Shown here piece by piece: positions 26,883 to 34,093 of a stretch of 64,000 bases of DNA (position 1 is the first letter of the stretch; the number at the start of each line of letters is the position of its first letter). This DNA is from Myxococcota bacterium (GTDB lineage: Bacteria > Myxococcota_A > Bradymonadia > UBA7976 > UBA1532). The position numbers and the translations under genes are program-made. Below the pieces are notes generated by a model. It had not been told where the DNA came from. It was given only the letters and a program-made list of their open reading frames with translations, and did no database searches. Where the stretch lies: positions 1 through 64,000 of the forward strand of contig CAUJDF010000094.1 of assembly GCA_963169045.1 (NCBI GenBank), in the 5' to 3' direction.

Positions 26883-28349
26883 ATGACGGCGGCCCTCGTG
26901 GCACCATCCCCGATAGTGCCGAACAAGTTCCGCAATCGATTCGCGCGCCTGCGGCCGCTCGAGCAGATCGAGGTGGCCGTGGTGCGTACCGCCGCGGAGC
27001 GGCCCGGCTGGCTCGACGCCGTCGAGCTGGCCTCGCTCCGCTATGCCCTCAACCTGGCGCGCATCGAGGACCTGCCGACGCCCCACGGCGACGTCCCGCT
27101 CGAGGGGGCGCTCGACGCCTTCCACGCGCGCGTCGTCGAGGCCCTCGCGCCGCTGACGACCGAGACGCCGGGCGTCGTCGAGCGCCACGAGGTGCGCTCG
27201 GTGCTGCCGTGGCTGCGCGACCTGACCCGCCGCGCGCGCGCCGCGCTGCTCGAGCAGTTCCGCGACCGCTTCGACCTGGCGACGCTCGAGCGCGAGGTAT
27301 GCCACAAGGCGCTCGTCGTGGTGGCCGGCGGCGGCGGCGGCTCGGGCTACGTGCACGCCGGCGCGTTCAAGCTGCTCGACGATCTGCGCCTCGAGCCGCG
27401 CCTGATCGTCGGCGCGTCGATGGGCTCGATCATGGGCCTCTTCCGCGCCCACAAGCGGCACTTCGACCTCGACCGCCTGCTCGCCATCGGCCAGGACCTG
27501 CGATGGCGCGACGTGTTCGAGCCGCTCCAGGTGCGCAGCAACTATGGCCTGCCGGCTTCGCTGCGCCTCTACCTGCGCCGCGGCATCGCGCGTCACTTCT
27601 GGCACGAGAAGGAAGAGCGCGTCCTGCGGATGAGCGAGCTCGAGATCCCCTTGCGGGTGGTCGTCGCGGGCATCCGCACGGGCCGGCTGCGGCACGATCT
27701 CGGCTACTACGAGCACCTCATGGACGACGTCGTGCAGTCGCAGCGCCCCTCGCTCGGCGCGCTGCGCCGGCGGCTGACCGGCATGAGCGAGACGATCACC
27801 GAGCTCGTCCGCGGCGGCGGCATGAAGGCGATCGTCATCGGCGACGACCCGCTCACCGCCGACTTCGACGTGGTCGACGCGGTGGGCTTCTCGTCGGCGG
27901 TGCCCGGCCTCATCCACTACGACGTGCTGCGTGAGGACGCCCACATGCACCAGCTGTTGCGGGCGCTCCTGCACGCCCGCGGCGTGGCGCGCCTCGTGGA
28001 CGGCGGCGTCGTGGCCAACGTGCCCTCGCGCTACGCCTGGCGCTGCGTGCAGCGCGGCGACATCGGCACGCGCAACGCCTTCGTGCTGGCGATGGACTGC
28101 TTCGCCCCGCAGCTCGTCCGCAACCTGATGATGCACCCGCTCCAGCGGCTCGTGCGCCCGCAGGTCAACACGCACACGCCCTACGCCGGCTTCACCAAGA
28201 CCTTCCTGCAGGTGCTCAGCCCGCTCGAGCTCGTGCCGACGCCCGAGAAGATCGCGGTCGCGGTGCGCAACGGCTACCAGGAGATGGCGCACGAGCGCCG
28301 ATTCCTGCGCGAGATGCTCCGCCCGTTACCGGGGCTCGACCCCGCCTGA
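26883..28349 (+). CDS. Patatin-like phospholipase
   Basis: 488 aa. An N-terminal helical region of ~140 residues precedes a patatin domain: oxyanion loop VVAGGGGGSGYVHAGAFKLL, nucleophile Ser ~179 in VGASMGSIMG and catalytic Asp ~373 in LVDGGVVANVP. Patatins cleave acyl chains from phospholipids; the domain has no signal peptide, so it acts inside the cell or is exported by another route. Long N-terminal extensions like this occur in bacterial patatins. Start uncertain: ATG 26883 chosen, TTG 26877 possible, no clear ribosome site. Divergent from parA. Confidence 0.88.
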   Translation: MTAALVAPSPIVPNKFRNRFARLRPLEQIEVAVVRTAAERPGWLDAVELASLRYALNLARIEDLPTPHGDVPLEGALDAFHARVVEALAPLTTETPGVVERHEVRSVLPWLRDLTRRARAALLEQFRDRFDLATLEREVCHKALVVVAGGGGGSGYVHAGAFKLLDDLRLEPRLIVGASMGSIMGLFRAHKRHFDLDRLLAIGQDLRWRDVFEPLQVRSNYGLPASLRLYLRRGIARHFWHEKEERVLRMSELEIPLRVVVAGIRTGRLRHDLGYYEHLMDDVVQSQRPSLGALRRRLTGMSETITELVRGGGMKAIVIGDDPLTADFDVVDAVGFSSAVPGLIHYDVLREDAHMHQLLRALLHARGVARLVDGGVVANVPSRYAWRCVQRGDIGTRNAFVLAMDCFAPQLVRNLMMHPLQRLVRPQVNTHTPYAGFTKTFLQVLSPLELVPTPEKIAVAVRNGYQEMAHERRFLREMLRPLPGLDPA

Positions 28350-28361
28350 GCGCGCGGGGGC

Positions 28362-28390
28362 TTGATCCGGGCGCGGCGGCCCACCATGCT
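28362..28390 (+). promoter_or_regulatory. Promoter candidate for the diheme-rhodanese gene
   Basis: TTGATC (28362-28367), 17-nt spacer, CATGCT (28385-28390), roughly 40 nt before the ATG at 28436. Confidence 0.35.
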
Positions 28391-28435
28391 GCTCGCCTTG
28401 GCGGGGCCCCGGCGGCCCGCCCTTGCGGAGCCCCG

Positions 28436-29605
28436 ATGCGTTTTCCGGTCGTTTTTCTGTTCGCCGCCCTGTTGGCGGCCTGCGGCGCCGCGGATCCCGA
28501 GGCGCCGCCGCCTCCGCCCGAGACGAGCGCGGCGCCCGTCAGCGCGGCGCCCGCGAGCGTCGCCGCCCCCCCGCCGTCGTCGCCCGCGGACCACGGCGCG
28601 GCGCTCTACGCGAAGCTCTGCGCCCTCTGCCACGGCACCGATCGCGAGGGCTACGCCGCCGACAACGCGCCCTCGCTCAAGTCGAGCACGTTCCTCGAGA
28701 CCGCCACCGAGGCCTTCCTGCGGGACGCCATCGTCTTCGGCCGACCCGGCACGGCGATGGCCGGCTACGGCCGTCAGGTCGGCGGTCCCCTCCGGCCGAA
28801 CGACGTGGCCGCGCTCGTCGCGTTCCTCCGCCGCGACGCGCCGCCGCCCGTGGCGCTCCCCCCGGAGTCGATGGCCGGCAACGTCGCGAACGGCAAGGTG
28901 ATCTACGACCGCGAATGCGCCTCGTGCCACGGCACGCAGACGCAGCGCGGCACGGCGGTCCACCTCGCGAACATCCAGCTCCTGGCCTCGGCGCCGCCGG
29001 GCTTCCTGCGCTACGCGCTGGTCCACGGCCGGCCCGGCACGAAGATGGAGCCCTGGGGCGGCAAGCTCGACGCGCGGGCTCAGGACGACGTGCTCGCCTA
29101 CCTGCGCTCGCTGGCGATGCCGGTGCCGACGGCGCCGTCCGGACCGCCGCCGGTCCCGCCGTGGGGTCCGATCGTCATCAACCCCAAGGGCAAGGCGCCG
29201 ACGTTCGACCTGCGCGAGGGCCGGTACGCCTCCGTGGACCAGGTGGGCAAGGCGCTGCAGGCGGGCCGCAAGATGATCATCGTCGACGCCCGCGCGCCTT
29301 CCGACTGGCTGAAGATGCACATCACCGGCTCGCTGCCGCTGCCGTACTACCAGCTCGACCTGGTCGATCGGCTGCCCAACGACGGCACCACGGTGATCGC
29401 CTACTGCGCCTGCCCGCACCACGCGTCGGGCGTCGTCGTCGACGAGCTGCGCAAGCGCGGGTTCAAGAACGCGTACGTCCTCGACGAGGGCGTGTACGCG
29501 TGGCAGCAGAAGGGCTTCCCGGTGGTCGCCGCCGAGGGCTTCGAGAAGTTCCCGTCACCGCCCCACGACCACCACGGCCACGACCACCACGGCCACAAGC
29601 ACTGA
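28436..29605 (+). CDS. Diheme cytochrome c - rhodanese fusion lipoprotein
   Basis: 389 aa. Lipobox LLAAC (Cys16), Pro/Ala linker, two monoheme cytochrome c domains (CALCHGT ~62, CASCHGT ~161) and a rhodanese domain (~265-370) with its active-site Cys in IAYCACPHHASG (~324). The protein ends in a His-rich tail (DHHGHDHHGHKH) likely to bind metal. A periplasmic or surface electron carrier joined to a sulfurtransferase fold is unusual; it could couple persulfide chemistry or metal handling to electron transfer. GGAG precedes the ATG. It sits at the edge of the 30-heme cytochrome locus. Confidence 0.9.
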   Translation: MRFPVVFLFAALLAACGAADPEAPPPPPETSAAPVSAAPASVAAPPPSSPADHGAALYAKLCALCHGTDREGYAADNAPSLKSSTFLETATEAFLRDAIVFGRPGTAMAGYGRQVGGPLRPNDVAALVAFLRRDAPPPVALPPESMAGNVANGKVIYDRECASCHGTQTQRGTAVHLANIQLLASAPPGFLRYALVHGRPGTKMEPWGGKLDARAQDDVLAYLRSLAMPVPTAPSGPPPVPPWGPIVINPKGKAPTFDLREGRYASVDQVGKALQAGRKMIIVDARAPSDWLKMHITGSLPLPYYQLDLVDRLPNDGTTVIAYCACPHHASGVVVDELRKRGFKNAYVLDEGVYAWQQKGFPVVAAEGFEKFPSPPHDHHGHDHHGHKH

Positions 29606-29627
29606 CGCGAGCGGCGGCGGCCCGGGC

Positions 29628-30230
29628 TCAGAATTTGATGGGCAGCGGGATGCGGGGCAGCGGATCGGTGATGCGCCGCACCGCCTTCTTGTGGAGCGGC
29701 CGCGCCAGCACCTCGTCGAAGTCCACGGGCTTCGCCGTCCCGTCCATCGAGATGCCCACGACGCGCGCGCCGTTCGTCGCGGGATCCACCCGGATCGACC
29801 GCGCGAGCCGCTGCGGCTCGATGCCCGGCAGGTTCAGGTCGACGAAGACCACATGCGGCCGGAAGCCGGCGATGAGGCGGCCCGCATCGAACAGGTTGTC
29901 GGTGTGCTGGACCTCGTACGCGTCGTCCTGGCTCTCGCGCTGATCGTCGAAGACCGCGTCGAGGATGGCGTCGACCACCTGCGGGTCGTCGTCGACCACC
30001 AGGATGCGTCGCGTGCCGCCGGTCTCGACGCGCTCCTCCCATTGCATGGGGATGCCGTTCGTCCGGCAGAACTGCTCGAGGTCGGCGCGCATGATGCGCC
30101 GGTGCCCACCCGGCGTCTTGTACGCCCGGATACGGCCCTCCTCGATCCAACGGATGATCGTCATGGGCGTGACGCGACAGAAGCGCGCCGCCGAGTGCGT
30201 GGAGAAGACGTCCGGAACCTTTGCCGTCAT
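29628..30230 (-). CDS. HTH - receiver hybrid transcriptional regulator
   Basis: 200 aa. Residues ~7-60 are a MerR/excisionase-type helix-turn-helix (STHSAARFCRVTPMTIIRWI, RAYKTPGGHRRI). Residues ~75-190 are a CheY-like receiver (RRILVVDDDPQVVD, phosphoacceptor Asp in VVFVDLNLPG). The usual KP motif is replaced by RP (VLARPLHKK), so signalling by phosphorylation may be altered. The DNA-binding part is N-terminal, opposite to most response regulators. It is divergent from the electron-transfer operon at 30419 and faces the diheme-rhodanese gene, so it is a good candidate for their regulator. Confidence 0.85.
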   Translation of the reverse strand: MTAKVPDVFSTHSAARFCRVTPMTIIRWIEEGRIRAYKTPGGHRRIMRADLEQFCRTNGIPMQWEERVETGGTRRILVVDDDPQVVDAILDAVFDDQRESQDDAYEVQHTDNLFDAGRLIAGFRPHVVFVDLNLPGIEPQRLARSIRVDPATNGARVVGISMDGTAKPVDFDEVLARPLHKKAVRRITDPLPRIPLPIKF

Positions 30231-30268
30231 CGTTCACCCGCTCGCATGTGCGAGGACGCTGCAGGTGT

Positions 30269-30298
30269 ACGATAACAGCGATGCTGAAAATTCGTCAA
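30269..30298 (-). promoter_or_regulatory. Promoter of the HTH-receiver gene
   Basis: Minus strand TTGACG (30298-30293), 18-nt spacer, TATCGT (30274-30269). It lies in an AT-richer patch, unusual for this window. Confidence 0.6.
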
Positions 30299-30350
30299 CG
30301 AACTGTCACAAAACCCCGATAGCTCCCGAATCCTCTTCCGGTCCGCACGT

Positions 30351-30380
30351 TTGCTCCGGGCGCGCGGCGTCTTCTATACT
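30351..30380 (+). promoter_or_regulatory. Promoter of the electron-transfer operon
   Basis: TTGCTC (30351-30356), 18-nt spacer, TATACT (30375-30380), the best -10 match in the window. It leaves about 30 nt of leader with GGAG before the ATG at 30419. Confidence 0.6.
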
Positions 30381-30418
30381 TCGGCCGCCGGGGGGCCGGC
30401 GAGACGCAGCGGAGCAAC

Positions 30419-32038
30419 ATGCGCGACTTTGTGCGACGTTTCGGTTGGGCGGCGACGTGTGCCGTCGTCCTGGGGCTGGGTGGCTGTTCGGCGGAGAAGG
30501 ACGCCGGCGGGAGCTGCGACGCGGACGGCGACTGCGCCCGCGGCGAGATCTGCGCCGACGGCTCGTGCGCCGTGGAGCAGTGCAGCAGCATCAACGACTG
30601 CCCGGGTTCCGGCCGCACCTGCCTCGCCGATCTGCGGCAGTGCTCTCCAAAGGAGTGCGGCGACGCGGCCGCCGCGTGCAGCGGCGAGCGCTCGGTGTGC
30701 GTCGACTCCGGCTCGTTCCGGTTCTCGTGCGTCGCGCCCGGCTCGCTGTCGTGCGGCGGCGACGCCGACTGCGCGAGCTACGGCCCGGGCCTGTCTTGTT
30801 GCGGCGGCACCTGCCAGACGCAGTGCCAGGGGCCGATCAACGAGGACATGGGGCCGCCGCCCGGTGACGCGGGCCCGTCCGACGACATGGGCGCCGGCGA
30901 CGACGCCGGTGGGGACGACGCGGGCCCCGACATGAACGTGTCGCCCACGGGCCGTGCCTGCAGCCCGTGCCAGCGCGACGAGGACTGCGCGTCCCTCGGC
31001 GCGGGCGCCACCTGCACGCCCTTCGGCCAGCAGAACGCCCAGTTCTGTACGCCGGCGTGCGAGCCCGGCCGGGCGGGCCAGTGCCCGTCGGGCTTCACCT
31101 GCGTCCAGGGCCTGAACCAGTGCCTGCCGGCCACCTTCCGCTGCGAGCCGGGCTGCCTGACCGACGGCTGCCCCGACGGCAGCGTGTGCGACGCCGAGAG
31201 CGGCCAGTGCTCGGCGCCGCGCGCGGCGTGCGGCGTGTGCGCCCGCGACGAGGACTGCGCCGGCGACCTGAAGTGCCGCGCGTTCGGCGGGCGCAACCAC
31301 TGCCTCGCCGACTGCGCCGGCGGCCAGTGCGGCGACGGCTTCACGTGCGCCGAGGGCACGTGCCAGCCGGTCAGTGGCCGCTGCGACGCCTGCGGCGGCC
31401 GCTGCGCCGGCGCGACGCCGTTCTGCGTGGCCGAGACGGGCTCGTGCGCCGAGTGCGGCGACCGCACGCCGTGTCCCGACAACAAGGTGTGCAACCTGCA
31501 GACGCACACCTGCGAGGAGCGGATGGGCCCCGCCGGCTGCGTGAACGACGTCGACTGCACCAACAGCCCCGACGGGCGCTTCTGCTTCAGCGGCGAGTGC
31601 GTCCAGTGCCTGCAGGACACCGACTGCGGCCCGGGCCAGGGGTGCGACCAGGCCGCATGGCGGTGCGTCCCCATGCCGTGCCGCGGCGTCGCGTGCCAGG
31701 GCGGCGGCGTCTGCGACAACGCCACCGGCCGCTGCAACCCCGGCTGCAGCAACCGCAACGACTGCGTCGATGCGGTCGCGATGGACTGCAACCCCGTCAC
31801 GGGACAGTGCTACTACGTCAACGGCACGTGCGATCCGGCCGGCCGCGACGCCGTCTGCGCCCCCGGCTCGACCTGCACCCCGAACCTCTTCGATCCGAAC
31901 GCCGCCGGCTCCTGCTCCTGCGAGAAGGAAGACCCGGCGAACCCGCTCTCGCCGGACAAGATCCCCTGCAATCCCGGCGCGATCTGCATCACGCTCTTCC
32001 CCGGTCAGCCTGGCTTCTGCGCCGGCTTCGGCATGTGA
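30419..32038 (+). CDS. Cys-rich surface lipoprotein
   Basis: 539 aa. Signal with lipobox LGLGGC, then dozens of Cys in short CxxDxDC-type repeats (SCDADGDCARGEICADG, CQRDEDCASLGAGATC, CARDEDCAGDLKC), split by an Asp/Pro/Gly linker (~140-178). The repeats resemble disulfide-knot modules common on myxobacterial surfaces; no CXXCH heme motif is present. It overlaps the next gene as GTGA, so it is translationally coupled to the iron-sulfur membrane protein, which argues for a joint role. Function unknown; a surface partner or metal-binding scaffold are possibilities. Confidence 0.85.
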   Translation: MRDFVRRFGWAATCAVVLGLGGCSAEKDAGGSCDADGDCARGEICADGSCAVEQCSSINDCPGSGRTCLADLRQCSPKECGDAAAACSGERSVCVDSGSFRFSCVAPGSLSCGGDADCASYGPGLSCCGGTCQTQCQGPINEDMGPPPGDAGPSDDMGAGDDAGGDDAGPDMNVSPTGRACSPCQRDEDCASLGAGATCTPFGQQNAQFCTPACEPGRAGQCPSGFTCVQGLNQCLPATFRCEPGCLTDGCPDGSVCDAESGQCSAPRAACGVCARDEDCAGDLKCRAFGGRNHCLADCAGGQCGDGFTCAEGTCQPVSGRCDACGGRCAGATPFCVAETGSCAECGDRTPCPDNKVCNLQTHTCEERMGPAGCVNDVDCTNSPDGRFCFSGECVQCLQDTDCGPGQGCDQAAWRCVPMPCRGVACQGGGVCDNATGRCNPGCSNRNDCVDAVAMDCNPVTGQCYYVNGTCDPAGRDAVCAPGSTCTPNLFDPNAAGSCSCEKEDPANPLSPDKIPCNPGAICITLFPGQPGFCAGFGM

Positions 32039-34041
32039 CCGAGCCGGCCCTCGAGCTCAAGAAGGCGAAGAAGGCGCCGCCCAAGAAGGGCGGCAAGGGA
32101 GGGGGCAGCGAGGGACCGACCCCCGTCACGCCCGAGAAGCTCGCCGAGGTTCCGCTCTTCGCGCGGCTCGATGAGGCGCTGCGGGCCCGCCTCGCGCCGC
32201 GCACCACCTGGATCGAGATCGCCCGCGGCGAGACGCTCTTCGACGGCGCGCCGCTGGCCGACGAGGAGTCGCCCGTCTTCGTCGTCGTGAAGGGCGACGT
32301 CGACGTCCGCCGCCAGCGCAAGGGCGCCGCGCTCGAGATCGTCAACTACCTCTCGCCGGGCGAGGCGTACTTCCAGAAGCTCTTCGTCTCGGACGAGACC
32401 GAGCGCCTCGTTCTCACGGCCATGTGCCCGGTGCAAGCGCTCCGCGTCTCGTACCGGGACGTCAACTACGTGCTCAAGAAGGCCGCCGAGTTCAGAGACG
32501 ACTTCAGCGCCGCCATCAAGCACGTCACCGAGCGCCAGACGAGCCGCTTCGACGACCAGTTCCAACGCGAGATCTCGAAGTTCTTCGTCGAGCAGCGCCT
32601 GACCTTCGCGGGACGCGTCAAGGTCAAGCGCATGGACATCTGCATCGAGTGCGACGGCTGCTACGACGCCTGCCGCGATCGTCACGGCACCGACCGGCTC
32701 GGTCCCAGCGAGGTGAAGTACGGGCTCACCGAGATCCCGCAGAACTGCCACAACTGCCTCGTCCCCGAGTGCATGGACAAGTGCAAGTTCGGGCACATCA
32801 CGATCTCCCCCGAAACGAAGGAGATCGTGATCAGCGACAACTGCGTCGGCTGCACCCAATGCTCGCGTGGGTGCAGTTTCGGCGCTATTCGCATGCACTC
32901 GCTCGCTGATCTCGATGTCGCGAAGTACTTCCCGGACCGCAAGCCCGACGCGAAGGGCAAGAGCATCGCCCAGAAGTGCGACAACTGCACCGGCTACCCC
33001 GAACAGGCGTGCATCACCGCCTGTCCCACCGGGGCGCTGTTCCAGATCGACGGCTCGCGCATCTTCGAGTACTGGCAGCAGTTCAACGTCCACCAGACGC
33101 CGGGCCACGGCGCGGTGGCCTCGCCCGAGGCCAACACGCGGCGCATCCGCAACCTGTGGATCGCGTTCACCCTGCTGAACACGCTGCTCCTCGCGTGGGA
33201 GTGCTTCGGCCGCCTGCATTGGCCGGCGCTGACGTTCGCCGAGCTGTTCCACCGCCTGGGCCTCCTGGAGTCAGGCGTCGACCCGGTGGATCCGTTCCGC
33301 GAAGGCGACGCGTTCAGCCACGCGCTCGGCTACGTCGGGTGGGCGTTGCTGGGCGCGACGCAGCTCTACCGCCTCGGCAAGCGCTGGGCGCCGCGCTTCG
33401 GCAGCGTGCCGGCGTGGATGGAGGCGCACATCTATCTCGGCGTCCTCGGCGGCGTGTACGGGTTGTTCCACACGGCGTTCAGCTTCCACGGCCTGATCTC
33501 GGTGGCCGCGTTCTTCACCATGGTCATGGCCATCGCCACCGGCGTGCTCGGGCGCTTCGTGCTCTACCTCGTGCCGCGCAGCCGGGCCGGCGCGCAGCTC
33601 GAGCTCGCCGACCTCGAGGCCCGCATCCGCCAGCTCGACCGCGACATCCAGCACTGCTTCGTCGACCCGCGCGAGGGCGCGACGGTGATGGTCAAGATGG
33701 AGGACCTCGTCGCGCCGCCGCCGGGCAGCGACGCTGATGGAGAGAGGGCGCCGCTCTGGACCGGCCTCGTCCGCCTGCTCGGCGAGGACCGCGCCGAGAA
33801 GAAGAAGCTCGAGACGCTCGCCGCCGAGCTCGACGGCGGCAGCCTCCAGGCGGACCGCGCGAAGGCCCTGCTGCGCCTCATGCGGGAGAAGGCGCGCGCC
33901 GAGCGCTCCATGCGCCGCCACGCGTTCTTCGCCCGATTGCTCAAGCGTTACCGCGTTGTCCATGTCGTCGCGTCGAACATCATGTTCGGCGCGCTGCTGT
34001 TGCACGTCGTCTACTCGCTCATTTATCAGGTGAGCAACTGA
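32035..34041 (+). CDS. Cyclic-nucleotide-binding-like, 4x[4Fe-4S] and membrane b-type redox fusion
   Basis: 668 aa. Basic, Lys/Gly-rich start, then a CRP-like sensor domain (~40-150; PGEAYFQKLFV keeps the GE of the phosphate cassette but the rest is degenerate). Four ferredoxin Cys clusters follow: CIECDGCYDAC (~203), CHNCLVPECMDKC (~238), CVGCTQCSRGC (~270) and CDNCTGYPEQACITACP (~315), the pattern of DmsB/HybA-type electron subunits. From ~374 there are several membrane helices with His in EAHIYLGVLGG, LFHTAFSFHG, VVHVVASN and LLLHVVYS, suitable for b hemes, split by a charged coiled loop (~520-640). Predicted quinone-linked inner-membrane electron hub under allosteric control. GTG start overlaps the preceding stop. 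Confidence 0.88.
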   Translation: MTEPALELKKAKKAPPKKGGKGGGSEGPTPVTPEKLAEVPLFARLDEALRARLAPRTTWIEIARGETLFDGAPLADEESPVFVVVKGDVDVRRQRKGAALEIVNYLSPGEAYFQKLFVSDETERLVLTAMCPVQALRVSYRDVNYVLKKAAEFRDDFSAAIKHVTERQTSRFDDQFQREISKFFVEQRLTFAGRVKVKRMDICIECDGCYDACRDRHGTDRLGPSEVKYGLTEIPQNCHNCLVPECMDKCKFGHITISPETKEIVISDNCVGCTQCSRGCSFGAIRMHSLADLDVAKYFPDRKPDAKGKSIAQKCDNCTGYPEQACITACPTGALFQIDGSRIFEYWQQFNVHQTPGHGAVASPEANTRRIRNLWIAFTLLNTLLLAWECFGRLHWPALTFAELFHRLGLLESGVDPVDPFREGDAFSHALGYVGWALLGATQLYRLGKRWAPRFGSVPAWMEAHIYLGVLGGVYGLFHTAFSFHGLISVAAFFTMVMAIATGVLGRFVLYLVPRSRAGAQLELADLEARIRQLDRDIQHCFVDPREGATVMVKMEDLVAPPPGSDADGERAPLWTGLVRLLGEDRAEKKKLETLAAELDGGSLQADRAKALLRLMREKARAERSMRRHAFFARLLKRYRVVHVVASNIMFGALLLHVVYSLIYQVSN

Positions 34042-34080
34042 GGCCCTCCGGAGCGGGTGGACGCGTCGGGCGACCCCTCC

Positions 34081-34086
34081 TATAGT
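34081..34086 (+). promoter_or_regulatory. Leaderless-type -10 element for the 30-heme cytochrome gene
   Basis: TATAGT followed by 7 nt and ATG 34094; no Shine-Dalgarno sequence. A weak -35 (GTGGAC, 34057-34062) is 18 nt upstream. It gives the cytochrome-porin pair its own promoter inside the larger cluster. Confidence 0.5.
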
Positions 34087-34093
34087 CGCCCGG

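Noticed and set aside
30587-30610. Heme sites in the Cys-rich lipoprotein 30419-32038
   Set aside because: Cys pairs are CxxDC or CxxxC type; no CXXCH occurs, so no covalent heme is expected.
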